Of a stretch of 64,000 nucleotides of DNA, positions 35,997 to 47,799 are shown one piece after another (position 1 is the first letter of the stretch; each line of letters begins with the position of its first letter). The stretch is from Dioscorea cayenensis subsp. rotundata (lineage: Eukaryota > Streptophyta > Magnoliopsida > Dioscoreales > Dioscoreaceae). Location: contig NC_052490.1 of assembly GCF_009730915.1 (NCBI RefSeq), positions 31,620,625 to 31,684,624 on the forward strand. Reading direction: 5' to 3'. Under the pieces are notes generated by a model. That model was not told the DNA's origin and did not search any database. It saw only the letters and a list, made by a program, of their open reading frames with translations. A program made the position numbers and the translations under genes.

Positions 35997-37690
35997 ATGG
36001 CGGAGCACAAGGAGGAGTCTCTAATGGAGAAGATCAAGGAAAAGCTCCATGGTGACTCTTCGTCCTCCGATTCCGACGATGAGAGGTCTGGCTTGTCGGC
36101 GGCTTCGTCCATTAAGAATAAGATCTACCGCCTCTTTGGCCGTGAGAAGCCTGTTCACAAGGTTCTCGGTGGCGGCAAACGTATGGATCGTCTCTTAGAC
36201 TTTGTTCTTCTTGCTTACAGTTCATTTGTCCCGTTTGTTTCTTTTTCAAATTATTAATATTTGTGGACTATTTGTGGATCTCTTGACTCATTTGATCTTT
36301 TGATTCTTAGACTTTTGTTCTCATGTAGGCCTAATTGTTGAAAAAGATGTGAACTTTGTTTGTTGGTTTGATAGTAACTAGTTAGGTGACTGATTGATTT
36401 CATCTGATGCGATTGGGGAGCATGGAAGTCTCTCCTGGAAATTGAAATAAAAGGTAGAGTCTTTAGTCAAGAGTGTCTTTTTTATTAATAATGTATATAT
36501 GAGTTTGATTAGGAGGAGTTGTTTTTCTCCGCTAGTTATTATTGCAATACGTTTTTTTGATTCCTCTTGTGTTATGAGAAAGACATAAATTTGTTTGTTT
36601 TTTGATAGTGAGGTCAGTCTTGATGAAAATCACTTTCCTTAATTAAAACAAAAGTTGGCATTTTGCGACAGGAACACTCTCATCTGTTTGCTTCCAAGAT
36701 GCAATTTTCACTGGTCATTGATTGGGAAGTAATTGTTTTGATTATATGACATTGGATCTTTTGGACTTGTTCAAGATGTCATTTTGGATTTTAAGAAGTC
36801 AGAGATATTAAATTTGCTATTTATTGATGAATTGATTTTATGATATTACCAATGGCATGCTTGCAGCTGCTGACATCTTCCTATGGAGGAACAAGAAGAT
36901 CTCCGGCGGAGTTCTCGCGGGGGCCACAGCTATCTGGGTGTTCTTTGAACTGATGAAATACCATTTTCTCACTCTGCTTTGTAACTGTCTCATACTTTCT
37001 TTGGCCATCCTTTTCCTCTGGTCCAATGCAACCACATTCATTAACAAGTGAGCTCATTTACCCTCTTCATTGCTCACTTTCTATAGAATCAGATTTCCAT
37101 GCCATTAATTCGATGCTTGTTGTTCTGTGCCTTCAGGGATCCACCTCACATCCCCGAGGTGAAAATTCCTGAAGATTTAGTTGTGAACATCGCTCTCTCA
37201 TTGAGGTATGAGCTCATCCGGGCCTTTGCTGCACTGAGAGACGTTGCATCCGGCCGAGATCTCAAGAAGTTCCTTGCTGTATGTTGAAATGCTTGTAAAC
37301 TTCTGTCAAGGAATTCATGCTTGTTGTATCATGCTAATATCTTGATTTCTCTCAGGTGATTGCTGGATTGTGGGTTCTATCGGTCATAGGCAGCTGCTGT
37401 AATTTCTTGACATTGTTGTATATCGGTAACACATTCGCACTATTCTTTTGCTTTACGCTGCCTTTTTATTTCGGCCATGATGTTCATCGATCTCATGATT
37501 TCATCTTCTTTTGCGAAATGCAGCATTTGTTACATTGCACACGGTGCCCGTTCTTTATGAGAAGTATGAGGACAAGGTCGACTCCTTCGCAGAGAAGGCT
37601 TCTGCAGAGTTTAAGAAGCATTATGCTGTGTTTCACGCTAAGGTTGTAACTAAGATTCCAAAGGCACAGCTGAAAGATAAGAAGCATTAA
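35997..37690 (+). CDS. Reticulon-like protein B (RTNLB)
   Basis: Five exons: 35997-36180, 36867-37047, 37137-37278, 37356-37425 and 37524-37690. All junctions are GT-AG and phases close, giving 247 aa. Reticulons wedge into the ER membrane and curve it into tubules. The head is acidic and Ser-rich ([19 protein letters not shown]). The reticulon domain begins at [12 protein letters not shown], has two long hydrophobic hairpins ([18 protein letters not shown]...[19 protein letters not shown] and the later [23 protein letters not shown]...[16 protein letters not shown]) with 'IPED...[14 protein letters not shown]' between. The tail KDKKH has Lys at -3 and -5, a KxKxx ER-retrieval signal. The first intron is long (686 bp). 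Looks intact. Confidence 0.95.
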
Positions 37691-38447
37691 GCAATTCGCC
37701 TGCATTTTTGTATTGAGTCTTCTTCCCATCCTTACATGAAGTGTGTTTGTTGGTCTCTCACTCTCAGTATGGATGATTTTTTTTTATACGGAGTGATTCT
37801 GAGTTCAGAGTTCAGAGATTCGAATCAGTGAATTATCGTCGTGTTTGAACCAATATTTGATCTTTGGAGCTTGGCGGGAAGCTATGAACCTAGACCATGT
37901 TTCATTGTTTCCAACTGAACAAATTATAATAACTTATAAATTTATTTTTGTAAAAAGTGATTATTTATTTAAATGAATATTTTTAATAATTATCAATAAA
38001 TGTTTATCATATTTTTAAAAATAATTTTTTAGTTCAAAAATATTTAATTTTTACTAATTTTAATGAAATCAAAATTTAACCAGTTCAGAAAAAAAAATCC
38101 TCTAGCTCACTTAACATTATACTCTTATTATCCAATCAAACACTATCAGAAATTTTTTTTTAAAATAAATAATAAAAAAATAGCCACTGAAGCTATTATC
38201 ACAAACACAGCTGCATATATCTGTATCCAACTGTTAAAGATGAAAGGATGCAGTCCTATAATGGGATTTTCTGGGGGAAAGGCCACACAAGAACAACAAA
38301 AATCTTTGTTTGCATTCATTTTGGTACATATCACCAGCAATGTCATCAGAAAGTTGAAGGGAGGTCACTGCTGCTTTTTGCATGGAACAACAGAAATCTT
38401 GTTTGCATTCATTTTGGTACATCCCGCCAGCGATGTCATTAAAAAGT
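37691..38447. other. Short convergent intergenic region
   Basis: 3' flanks of the reticulon (+) and F-box (-) genes. Nothing else apart from the repeat at 38290-38465. Confidence 0.5.
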
Positions 38448-38465
38448 TTAAGGGAGGTCATCACT
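38290..38465 (-). repeat. ~90-bp tandem duplication over the F-box stop codon
   Basis: Minus-strand 'GTGACCTCCCTTCAACTTTC' (38365 downward) repeats 'GATGACCTCCCTTAAACTTTT' (38455 downward), both followed by 'GTACCAAAATGAATGCAAACAA'. The upstream copy contains the end of the F-box coding sequence and its stop. Confidence 0.85.
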
Positions 38466-41055
38466 GCTTGTAAGTTTAGTGTAGGCCCATAACCTGGGTA
38501 GTGTCACTAGTGTGGATGCTTCGGAATCACTGTCACTGTCAGAGGATGAAGATGCCAATATGGTTTCACCTAACAGATACTCCACAATCTGAAGAACAGA
38601 GAACTTGTCGGTCTGAAATGACAAACACAGTCTATTTAAGCAACAGTAAATATGTGCATAATCTGAAATAAATGAAGGAAACAAATACTAAACAATGTTC
38701 GGTCTGTATAAAACAATTATCATCAACAATTTTAAAGATAAGAAAAAATCAACCAGAAGGCTAGTAAAAGGCACATGAGTTAATCAAATTTGAGTACAAA
38801 ACAAAAAAAAAAATGAGAGGGAAAGTTGATAATATCCAACATCTCTATGATCCTGAACCATGTTTTGCAACTGGTCCCAGGGATAACATTCAAAGCATGT
38901 CAAAGTGAAGTGTCACTGGACTTCCATTGCCTGGAAAGTTCTGGACAGAGATATGATGATTTCAAACCAGTCTTAACTCACAAAGTTTAAAATAGAATTT
39001 AAAGTAAAACGCAAATGCAAAGGTTTTTTTTTTGTTTTTATAAAAGAATATAAAGCTGTTTTCGTTCTTCAAAGGAACATAATGTTTCCACATATTCAAA
39101 ACTACCTCATGATCACAAAACATGCTGATATTAATAGCCAAGTAGCAGTGCCATTATAACACAATGAAAGCAGAAGATGGAATAATTTGAAAATATGCTT
39201 GGAACACACACCAGCTATGCAAAATTGAAAAACCACCATACCTTGTAAGGTGCCATAGGCTTTATTATAAATTGCTTAATTTCAAGTGTAGCACAATGGT
39301 GAGGTCTGTCACAAGTGATGTTGCTCAGCCAGATTATTGACTTGCAATGCCTGCAGAACGCTCTATTTGATTTAAATCTCCAGGATGAATTGCCTGTAAA
39401 ATGGTCATAAAATTTGATGATTCAGAACATGAATAAGGAACAAAAACAAGAAATTTATTAAAAAAACAAAAGACGTATCATTTCAAATTAAACCATAAGA
39501 GCAAGAATTAATAAAGCAGGATATGAAATAGGCACTGCCCATAATTTTTTTTGCACAAGTTCTTAATGGTTTAATCAAGAAAATGGCAGTGTTTCTCATG
39601 AGATATACCTTACAATTTAGATAATATTACCTGTATATTTTTTACAAAATTCTTTTTTCCAATTAAGATTTGCTTGTAGACATTCATCTTTGATACTTTG
39701 ATTTTGCTCACTGGTTTTGCCAAAGATACCATAGGAACCAAAAAAGAGAGAATATTGCAAATGCCACAAGGCATTATCATTTGCAGCTGCATTCCATGCC
39801 CTTCTTTGATAAGATAGAAGAAGTAATTAACATAAACAAAAGAACACACTTTATTAGGATAAAACAAATAATGGTCCATGGAGATTACCAGCAAACTGAA
39901 CTTGAGGTAACTAAAGAACGCATGTCCAAAAATTTGAAGATGTGGATAAGAATGTCTTGAGGCAGCTGGATTGAATCTGTAAATGTACAGAAGCATTTCA
40001 GCATCTCATTGAAATCAGAAAATTTGAAAGTTCATTGAAAATTGACTTTCTTCCTCAGCATTCATGTAAAAACTTAACACAGAAAGAGCGACCTTATATA
40101 TCAGACAAGGGGTGTCACAAAGACATTTGATTTATCTACTTCATAGGAAGAGCTCGAAATACTAACAATAAAAGCAAAATCCAGAAGCTTAATACCATTA
40201 TGCAATATCATCTTGTTAAGACTTAATAGAATGCCTCTGCTTTCAATATCATAGAACTGGATCATGAGCAACAAGAGAAACATGGTTTAAATTGTTAAGT
40301 ACATATATATATATATATATATATATCTACGAAATCATTAAAAAAAAATAAAATTAATAAATAAACAAAGGTCTTATCTGGGAGTATTAGTGGATAATAT
40401 TCTATAAAGTTTTTATTAAATCATTAAATTAGTACATAAGGACGCTGATGGACCGGAGAATGAATCCTAAAATCACTTGTTCCAAAGAAACCACAGCCAA
40501 TATCAAATAAAAATCAAAATTTTCTTAACATTTGAGAACAACCATTCACCACAACAACAAGCTAAGCAAGAACAAACGGACAATCATTGAAGGTATCTAA
40601 CAATGGCATGAAGAATTGAATCAAAATCTAATACCTCCATGTTGATGAACTCTGCAGCGCCTCTTGTGAGCCACCACAGCACGCTTAAATTCAGCAACAG
40701 CGAGTGCTTTCTTCTGCTTAGGCAACACGGCTTCCGCTGCTTGAAGGAGGAGATTAGCAGCTGACAGCCCAAGACTCGTTTGCATCCTGCATCAATTGGT
40801 AGCCAAATCGAAGCTCAAAGATCAAAAACCCTAAAAAAATTGAAAAAACAAGCGAAGAAGAGAAGGAGCATACACGGGGAGGAGGCGGAAAGCGGCGAGA
40901 GTATCACGGAGGAGGAGGGATTGGAGGGTCTTGGGGAGCTGGGCGTAGGCGTAGCGAAGGATGAGCGCGAGCTCCTGGCACGCCGAGGGGTAATCGTAGG
41001 AGCGGCTGAGCGCTTCCGCCATTCCCAGCTCTTCGTATCTCTTCATTGCTTCCAT
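38448..41055 (-). CDS. F-box protein, At5g52880-like
   Basis: Six exons on the minus strand: 41055-40874, 40786-40635, 39976-39889, 39800-39631, 39393-39242 and 38612-38448. All introns are GT-AG and the phases sum to 302 aa plus stop. Exons 1-2 give a helical N-terminus (EAMKRYEELGMAEALSRSY, 'LQAAEAVLPKQKKALAVAEF'). Exon 3 starts an F-box (IQLPQDILIHIFKFLDMRSLV), continued in exon 4 by 'ANDNALWHLQYSLFF'. Exon 5 has a Cys/His cluster (FCRHCKSIIWLSNITCDRPHHC), perhaps metal-binding. Exon 6 gives 'VLQIVEYLLG', a Ser/Asp run and 'RLWAYTK'. As an F-box protein it should dock substrates to an SCF ubiquitin ligase. The resemblance to Arabidopsis At5g52880 is from memory. Confidence 0.88.
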
Positions 41056-41109
41056 CTTTGACCTAAACTCAAAACACTAAACTCTCTCAATATATATATA
41101 TATATATTC

Positions 41110-41140
<31 letters not shown>

Positions 41141-41720
41141 TACTGTAACAAGGGTTGCATGGTCGAAGGATTAATGTTGCACTACTACTGTGTGCTCACT
41201 CCGTTACATTTTTTACCTGTGGCATTTATTTAATTTATACTGAATTAAAAAAAATTAATTGAATTGAGTTAACTATCTATATTTTATAAAAAAAAAATTA
41301 TTAATTTTTAAAACTACTCTTATTTAAAACTCCAATAAATAAAGTAATGATGCATAAAATTTTTAACGTGATAAATAAAAAAAAATAAAAAAGAGTTCCA
41401 AAATTTGACAAGTAAAAAGTAACGGAATGAGTGTATTATAGAATATTGTTTATTCATTATTTACACTTTCTATTTCTGCTTTTTCAATGTTGTTGATAAA
41501 AAAATTTATTAACTTGATTTAGTTTATAAAATATTTTGAATGTGTTTATAGTAAGACTATAATCATCTTATATAATGTTTAACTGAGTCAATAAACTTTT
41601 AGAGATCATTAAATCATTGTAATTGATGCTTTTTAATAATAATAATAATAAATTTTAGTAGGTATGTTTTTTGAAGGCAAAGGTGGAGGTGTGTGCTAGG
41701 GCATCTGGCGCGGCGGGAGT
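41056..41720. promoter_or_regulatory. Shared divergent promoter region
   Basis: 665 bp between the ATGs of the F-box (-) and TAF1C-like (+) genes. It has (AT)n and (AAT)n at 41090-41142 next to the F-box side and a MITE at 41195-41437. Confidence 0.5.
41195..41437. mobile_element. Stowaway-like MITE in a divergent promoter
   Basis: Left end CACTCCGTTACATTTTTTACCTG and right end, read inward, CACTCATTCCGTTACTTTTTACTTGTC, are inverted repeats. The interior ('taaaactccaataaataaag', 'acaagtaaaaag') matches the MITE family at 12440-12815 and 62943-63266 in the opposite orientation. About 240 bp, TA-rich flanks, no coding. Confidence 0.75.
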
Positions 41721-43709
41721 ATGAACTTCTCGGAGCAATGGCGGGAGCTCTGGCCCATCGGTTCCATCTTCTCCGCTCCCAAGCTCATCCCAGCGCCATC
41801 TCCCCAACTCTCTCCCGTCCTCTTCAACCCCTCCTCCTCTCCCATCCCTCTCCTCTCCGATCGATCCCTCGCCGTCTCCACGCCGCCTTCGCCCTCCCCT
41901 TCCTCCCTTCTGGCCTACCTTCGCTGCTGTAGTTCCCCTTTCACTCTCCTTCTCTTCTTCCCCTGCGGTGATAACTCCGACTCCATTGCCTACGTCTCCG
42001 TCTCCTTCCGCGACCCCCGGAGACCACAGGTCGGTGAGCTCTTCTTCCAAACTGATGGCTTCAAGCACCCCTTCCACCGGATCTCCAGCATCTCCGTCGT
42101 TCCCGTGTTACCGGACTTGGATTGGTGTTGCCCGGAGGATAATTCTGATGTAGCGGTTGAAGGGTTTTTGATTGCCACTACTCTGTATTCTGTCAACTGG
42201 TTTAGGATCGAGATTAGGGTTTTGGAGTCCGGAGCTGAGAGGCCGGTTTTGGTGCCGGTTGCGAAGCAAGGGTTCGGGATCTCTGTGGTGCATGCTTGTT
42301 GGAACCCGCATTTTCAAGAGGAGAGCGCGGTGTTGCTGGAGAATGGGGATTTGTGCTGGTTCAATCTGAATACAAGGAGAGGAGGGAGGGTTAGGGTTAT
42401 GGTGGATGAGGAGGACCCGGGGGAATGGTTGGGGTGTGTGTACGGTGGGCAGCCATGGATTTTGATTGTTGGGTGTTCGAAGGCTGTGGTTGTGGTAGAT
42501 TTGAGGGCGGAGAAGGGTACCAAATCAATGGTTTTGGCAAAGGCTGGATTGGAGAGTTCAGTGGATAATCGGATTCTCTCATTTTGCAAGGCGGGATTCA
42601 GTGATTTCCATGTGTCATTGGTGACACAGAGAAGGTTGCTGCTTTTCGATGTGAAGCAGCTAACCATGGTTCCTTTGTTGATGTGGAATCATTTCCTTGA
42701 CCACCCTAGCCATGTTTCAATGTTCAGGTTATCAGAGTTGGGGCCTTCGGAGGAGCATCAATGGGCATTGGAGTCTGGTTTTGCGACAATTGTAGGTTCA
42801 TTTAGGAATGATTCTTGTAGTCTTTTTTGTTATGCGCTGAGTGAGAGTCAAGGGGTGATTGGTAATACTTCATTCGATGCTCGGGGGCTTCCTACAGGTC
42901 TCGCATTGTCGGGTAAGCAATGCGGTTCTGGTGATGAGCTTTTCAAGGAGTTATTGGCCAGTGAACAACTACCGGATGGTATGGAGTGGCAAGAGATGAG
43001 GGACAGGGTTGCAGGATTTTTTATATTGCCATCTGATATATTCAAGGTTGAATCCAGAGATGATGGTGTTAGTGGCTTCAGCTTGATCAGGCTCATGACA
43101 TCGGGTAAACTTGAGATGCAAAGGTACAATGCTTCATCTGATTTATCTAGTTACAGTTCTGCCAGGGGAAATAATGATCCTGTGGAAATTATAGACTCCT
43201 CATCTTGTTGTGAGAGCTCTGAAGGTATTGAAGTGTCCACTAGGTATAGTTTTCTCAAATTACAGAATTTCCATTTATGTTTGAATGGTAACCTTTCAAA
43301 TACATCATCCATGCATGGACCTCAACCGAATAAGAAAGTCCCTGATCAGTTGGATATCAAAAAGGATGTAAATACTTGTAGTCAACCGGTTGCTTCTCAA
43401 GAGGCAGTAGATGTTATAACCATTTGTACCAATGAAACTGCATTGAGCAATCAATTAACATGCAATGGAAATAGTGACAACCCAAGGACAGTGAAAAAGG
43501 AGCCTTCCACTATGGATGACCATTTTGAATCTAGTAGAGAGGTTGGATTGGAGATACTTGATATGGGTTCAGATCAGCTGGAAATTGAGCTAGTTACTAA
43601 AGTTTTACAGCCGGATGAGGATAAAATCTGTAAGTGCTTGAAAAGACAGCTGTCAAAATGGCTGGAAGGTTCTGAGCCGCATGAGGATTTTAGTTCATGG
43701 TTGAAGTAG
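41721..43709 (+). CDS. TAF1C-like beta-propeller protein (Pol I factor)
   Basis: Intronless 662-aa protein of the plant family related to TAF1C, a subunit of the RNA polymerase I selectivity factor (SL1) that helps start rRNA transcription in the nucleolus. Seen: family start 'NFSEQWRELWPIGSIFSAP', Pro/Ser-rich linkers, then propeller blades ('ATTLYSVNWFRIEI', 'VVHACWNPHFQEESAVLLENGDLCWF', 'WILIVGCSKAVVVVDLR', 'NRILSFCKAGFSDFHVSLVTQ', 'ATIVGSFRNDSCSLFCYA'), and 'GFSLIRLMTSGKLEMQRYNAS'. The last ~150 residues are low-complexity and end 'CLKRQLSKWLEGSEPHEDFSSWLK'. From memory related proteins are nearer 850-900 aa with a further helical C-terminus, so this copy may be a short form. It diverges from the F-box gene. 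Confidence 0.78.
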   Translation: MNFSEQWRELWPIGSIFSAPKLIPAPSPQLSPVLFNPSSSPIPLLSDRSLAVSTPPSPSPSSLLAYLRCCSSPFTLLLFFPCGDNSDSIAYVSVSFRDPRRPQVGELFFQTDGFKHPFHRISSISVVPVLPDLDWCCPEDNSDVAVEGFLIATTLYSVNWFRIEIRVLESGAERPVLVPVAKQGFGISVVHACWNPHFQEESAVLLENGDLCWFNLNTRRGGRVRVMVDEEDPGEWLGCVYGGQPWILIVGCSKAVVVVDLRAEKGTKSMVLAKAGLESSVDNRILSFCKAGFSDFHVSLVTQRRLLLFDVKQLTMVPLLMWNHFLDHPSHVSMFRLSELGPSEEHQWALESGFATIVGSFRNDSCSLFCYALSESQGVIGNTSFDARGLPTGLALSGKQCGSGDELFKELLASEQLPDGMEWQEMRDRVAGFFILPSDIFKVESRDDGVSGFSLIRLMTSGKLEMQRYNASSDLSSYSSARGNNDPVEIIDSSSCCESSEGIEVSTRYSFLKLQNFHLCLNGNLSNTSSMHGPQPNKKVPDQLDIKKDVNTCSQPVASQEAVDVITICTNETALSNQLTCNGNSDNPRTVKKEPSTMDDHFESSREVGLEILDMGSDQLEIELVTKVLQPDEDKICKCLKRQLSKWLEGSEPHEDFSSWLK

Positions 43710-44384
43710 CCAGTTTATTGATCACTTCAAGTCTGGTCTTATAGTGGTAAAATCTGATTTTTGAATGTTTTGTTTTTGTTATTGGAAACGAATTCACATG
43801 TTCAACCTGAGCACGAAATTATTCGGGGAAGAATGCTGCTGAAATCAGTGCTATTATCAACAGGTGCGGGTTTTAGGCTGCAACCAAACTGCAACTGCTA
43901 GTTGTAGTGGTACCATCATCACAACTGCTAGTTTTTGAGAACACTTTCTGTTGCAAGTACTTTTTAGTGTGTGGAGCATCTGAAGCGATTCTCATTTATT
44001 CTGTTATCTGGTTGTAGGCTGCAATCAAACTGCATTGGATGGCTTATGTTGCATTTCATTTTATGATGTCATCTACGAGAGCATTGAAGCACCTTATTTC
44101 AAATTATTTGGGAAGATATCATGCTGAATGTTAGGAGGCTGCAATGACTTTTAAACACTATAGTAAAGGTCAGTACACCGCATGCTTTTCAGTATCTCGG
44201 TAATCACAAGTTTTGCTAGAAGGCACTGCCTTTAATTGTTTAGTTGTAGAATCTCTGAATCCTTCCTCAATTCGGAATCGTTTTCATGCTCACTTTGATG
44301 ATTGTTACAGCACATGCTTTCCAAATGCTGAGCAATTTTTACATTTATTTGTGGTCATTCTGAATCTCTAATGTATATTCTATG

Positions 44385-44758
44385 CGGGGGAGTGAAACTA
44401 TTGTCTTTTTTTTTATTTTCGTGTCCAAACTCCAATTTGAATCAAAATGATTACTGAATTTCAATTTTGTTTCAGTAAAAGATTATCTGACAAATTTTGG
44501 CCTATTTTTGATGATGTGCTATCGAAAATTCTTTGGTAGCAACTGAGATTGAATTGTTAGCTAAGTAAACAGTGTGTCATATATATGATGATAAAGAATT
44601 TTCGGCATGTACATCAGCAAATATAGGTCAGAATCTTTTAGGTGACCATTTAGTGAAATAAAATTGAAGCTGGATAACAATTTTGATTCAAATTGAAGTT
44701 TGAACCCCAAAATAAAAAAAAAATATTACAGTTTGGTGCCTTATAAAAAAATTTACCC
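44385..44758. mobile_element. MITE with ~110-bp TIRs, worn
   Basis: The left part 'gtccaaactccaatttgaatcaaaat' ... 'tcgaaaattctttggtagc' is inverted on the right as 'aaagaattttcgg' ... 'caattttgattcaaattgaagtttgaac', followed by 'aaaatttacccc'. The outer sequence resembles the well-preserved MITE at 58685-59059 (GGGGTAAATTTTTTA...ACTTCAATTTG). Target duplication not resolved. Confidence 0.7.
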
Positions 44759-44964
44759 CTTTTGTAATGCAATTGTGTTAATTGCAAGTGTGATATCTAG
44801 CATCAGCTTCATACTCATGATATAGTGATTTTGAAGAAATTCCTGGTTGTTATTTCATTCATCATTCATCATTCATCATCTACTTGTAATACCTCCTCAC
44901 TAACACAACCTCGAATGATGTACAGATCAATGGATTATACATAACCAACTCTCTTGTTCCCGCG

Positions 44965-45001
44965 CTCAGCCTCAACCTCAACCTCAACCTCAACCTCAAC
45001 G
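44965..45001 (+). repeat. (CTCAAC)n short tandem repeat
   Basis: Six or so CTCAAC units. Confidence 0.9.
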
Positions 45002-46429
45002 CCAGTGAACAACAAAGGTGCTCAAAATGATGCTGTCCCTTGGCGCACAGTTGCCTGATTATTTACCAATGCTATTCTCCCACGCATGAACATCTTGTAA
45101 CTGGCATCATTTCTTGAGATCAGACTCATCCGATAGCACGTACGGTGATGCCCAAAAAATAAAATCATGTTCATGAACAGTGTTTGACAAATGTGTTGTA
45201 TTTTATCATCAAGAACTCATTACATGAAAAATTAATCATTGTGATACCATCTTTGACATTGTTTGCCTAGGTCATGTACAGCAACAAACAGTTATTGGAT
45301 GAAGTATTTTGGATGGCAGTGTACAAAATGGAAATTCTATTGTAATTTATTCTGACCCTTGAAAAGACAAAAAGACAAGGCAAACAAAAAAGAAAAGGAA
45401 AAATAAGCGCACTGATGAAGAGAATCAGGTTGTTGCACTATAAAGGAGGGGGAAAAAAAAAAACAAAGGAAGCCAGATTAATAAATTAAAATACCGCTTT
45501 CTTAAAAAGCAAAGAAGTAATGAAGAAACGGCCACTTTAGATGACATTGTCTGTAGTTGGCTTCTTGAACCCATTAGGGCCAAAGAAATGGCATGTCACT
45601 ATGTCACCTCATTTCGTTCAAGGCCTAACAACCTCCTTCTCCACTGCCACGAATGCAAAACATTCTCAGGAGTCTTGATGTCACTTCCAAAGTAAAAAAA
45701 GGGGTAGCAAAAGACACCCATAACCTTCAAGATATGGATATGGCAAAACAACGTGAGATATTCATGGTATATATATATATATTAAAATTTTAGATAAACC
45801 ACTTGAATTAAAATAAAAGAATTACATAAGTACAAAGAGAAGAAAAATTATAATGGCCTGAGAAAGAGGTGAATTGGGATCTTCTCCCAAAGTGAACCTA
45901 GCCAAATATATTATTATCATTATTATTATTATTATTATTATTTTAAAATTAAAAATTGATCAACAAATTGTTGATAAATAGAATAACATAAGAGCATTTC
46001 TGTTATTATGCTAAAAGATCCCTAAGAATATTTTTCAATACCTAACACAAAAATATTACTTTCTCATTAATTTAATTAAATTTTCAAATACATACCAAAC
46101 AAAGGAATGTTATTTTCCCAAAAATTACTTTCTCATCAATTAAATTCCATCACAACATTCCCATGGTAAATCACTTTGCGTCCTTGGGAAGGTGATTGCT
46201 CTCCTAGGTCCCTCACCTCTCTCTTGCTTAGGTTCTCAAGTTAAAGAAAACTTTAAGTTTCTTCTAATACAGCAAAACTTTCTTAATTCTCTTGTATTTT
46301 GGAGTTGCAAAGATACGCACATTATATACATGTGATTAATTCTAAACAATGGCATGGTTAACAGGGACTGTGAGGAGTAAAACATATTATCATTTTGCTT
46401 CAGTCAAATATACCAAATGATGGCATTTA

Positions 46430-46690
46430 AGAGTAAATCCTAGGTTTCCATAAATGATCCCCGAAGATTTTTCTTCCAAGAGCCCTAAAGGGTTACCAAT
46501 GGATCTCGGAAAGAAATATATCCTAAAGATGTGCCCGTAATGCCTCCAAATGCGAGTAGCAGATGGACATCCGAGGGGAAAAAATAGTCAATTGATTCAA
46601 TTGTCTCATGATAGAAAATACAAGTAGCAATTGAAACTTTGATGTATTTCCTACCCAACTAGATTTTCAAGTGTGAGGATTTTATTTTGT
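46430..46690 (-). mobile_element. LINE fragment (zf-RVT region), decayed
   Basis: The minus strand reads, across frame changes, 'LTLENLVG', 'CIFYHETIE', 'GCPSATRIWRHYGHIF', the pattern of the zinc-binding tail of plant LINE reverse transcriptases (T..NL..R......C..C...ET..HLF..CP....IW). Short, frameshifted and dead. Confidence 0.6.
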
Positions 46691-46779
46691 TAAACTAACA
46701 ATATAAATATGATTATGTTATGCAAACAAGCACACTTTAGAGTTGGGAGTTCAGTTTAAAAACTCTTCAATTTTTTAAA

Positions 46780-46950
46780 AAAATATCTTTAATATATTTA
46801 AAATAATTATTTCAAAATTTTATTTTTATTCATTTTTTATTAAAAATATATTTTTTTACACTGAACCGTGTTTTGGAAGCAAGTTGAACACTCGACTTAC
46901 ACATGGGAGTTAATTGCACTACCACTCAACTATTTTGATGATGATACTAA
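46780..46950 (-). mobile_element. tRNA-derived SINE
   Basis: Minus strand TTGAGTGGTAGTGC is an excellent box A and AGTCGAGTGTTCAACTTG, about 35 bp later, a box B. The element then runs into an A/T-rich tail near 46800. Confidence 0.7.
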
Positions 46951-47799
46951 AAAACATTTTGAGTAAACAATCAAAACATACGATATTATTGTATTCATCA
47001 TTTTTGTTACCCATTGAAAATTGAAGGGGTCAATTAAATAGTAGGGTTAAACTTGTAATTTTTTCACATGGTAAAATAGTTATCTTAAATTTGACCGGTG
47101 TTACTTGTCAAGTATTAATCAGTCATTCAATGGATGAAACAAAAGAAGAAATTGTTACATTTGTTATTTTCTGTCTCTAATGTAGATACACAGTCTATAG
47201 AAAGAAAAGGTAAAGCTCCCACACAAAATGAGGAAGCTTTTAAGCAGCCCAACAGCATCACTTTTACCTTCCATGAATCTCCTGCTTGATTCTGAATGGA
47301 CATCATTGAATTAAGAATGGATTAATTGTTAATGGATGCCCACTTTTACTCAACTTTACAAGTGTTCAGAAACATGTTCAAGTACATGACTGGTTTATCA
47401 AAAAAGACTCAGATATTCTGTTTTCCGACTAAGCTTGCACCAATCCACCAACATTTTCATGCATTCTCCAAAAATATATTGGCCTATTGATCTCATCTCT
47501 TCCTTTACTGTCTTTCAGGCCATTTTGCTTATCATGCATAAGACTTGTCCTTCATTCAGGCTCTGAACTTGTCAAGCTCTGTGACATATCAACTATTTCA
47601 ACTATTTCAACTATTTCCACATAAGGTAGTGAGCTTCTTCTTCTTATATTTATTATGTCAAAGGTTTGTGAATGATTTTTCTTGTATTTATATAATTTCT
47701 TATTCCGTATAAATCTTGGAATGTATTGTATTTAATATTAACTCTTTAGTTCAAAGATGATACTTGATGATGTTTAGGAAGCTATTCTTGAGAAATTAA

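Larger units (their letters stand above)
43710..47620. other. Intergenic, repeat relics
   Basis: 3' flank of the TAF1C-like gene, then a MITE, a (CTCAAC)n run, a LINE scrap and a SINE, listed separately. (AT)n at 45768-45781 and (ATT)n near 45910-45942. No gene supported. Confidence 0.45.

Noticed and set aside
41655-42077. Gly/Glu/Arg-rich minus-strand frame opposite the TAF1C-like gene
   Set aside because: Antisense shadow of Pro/Ser-rich coding sequence; no domain.
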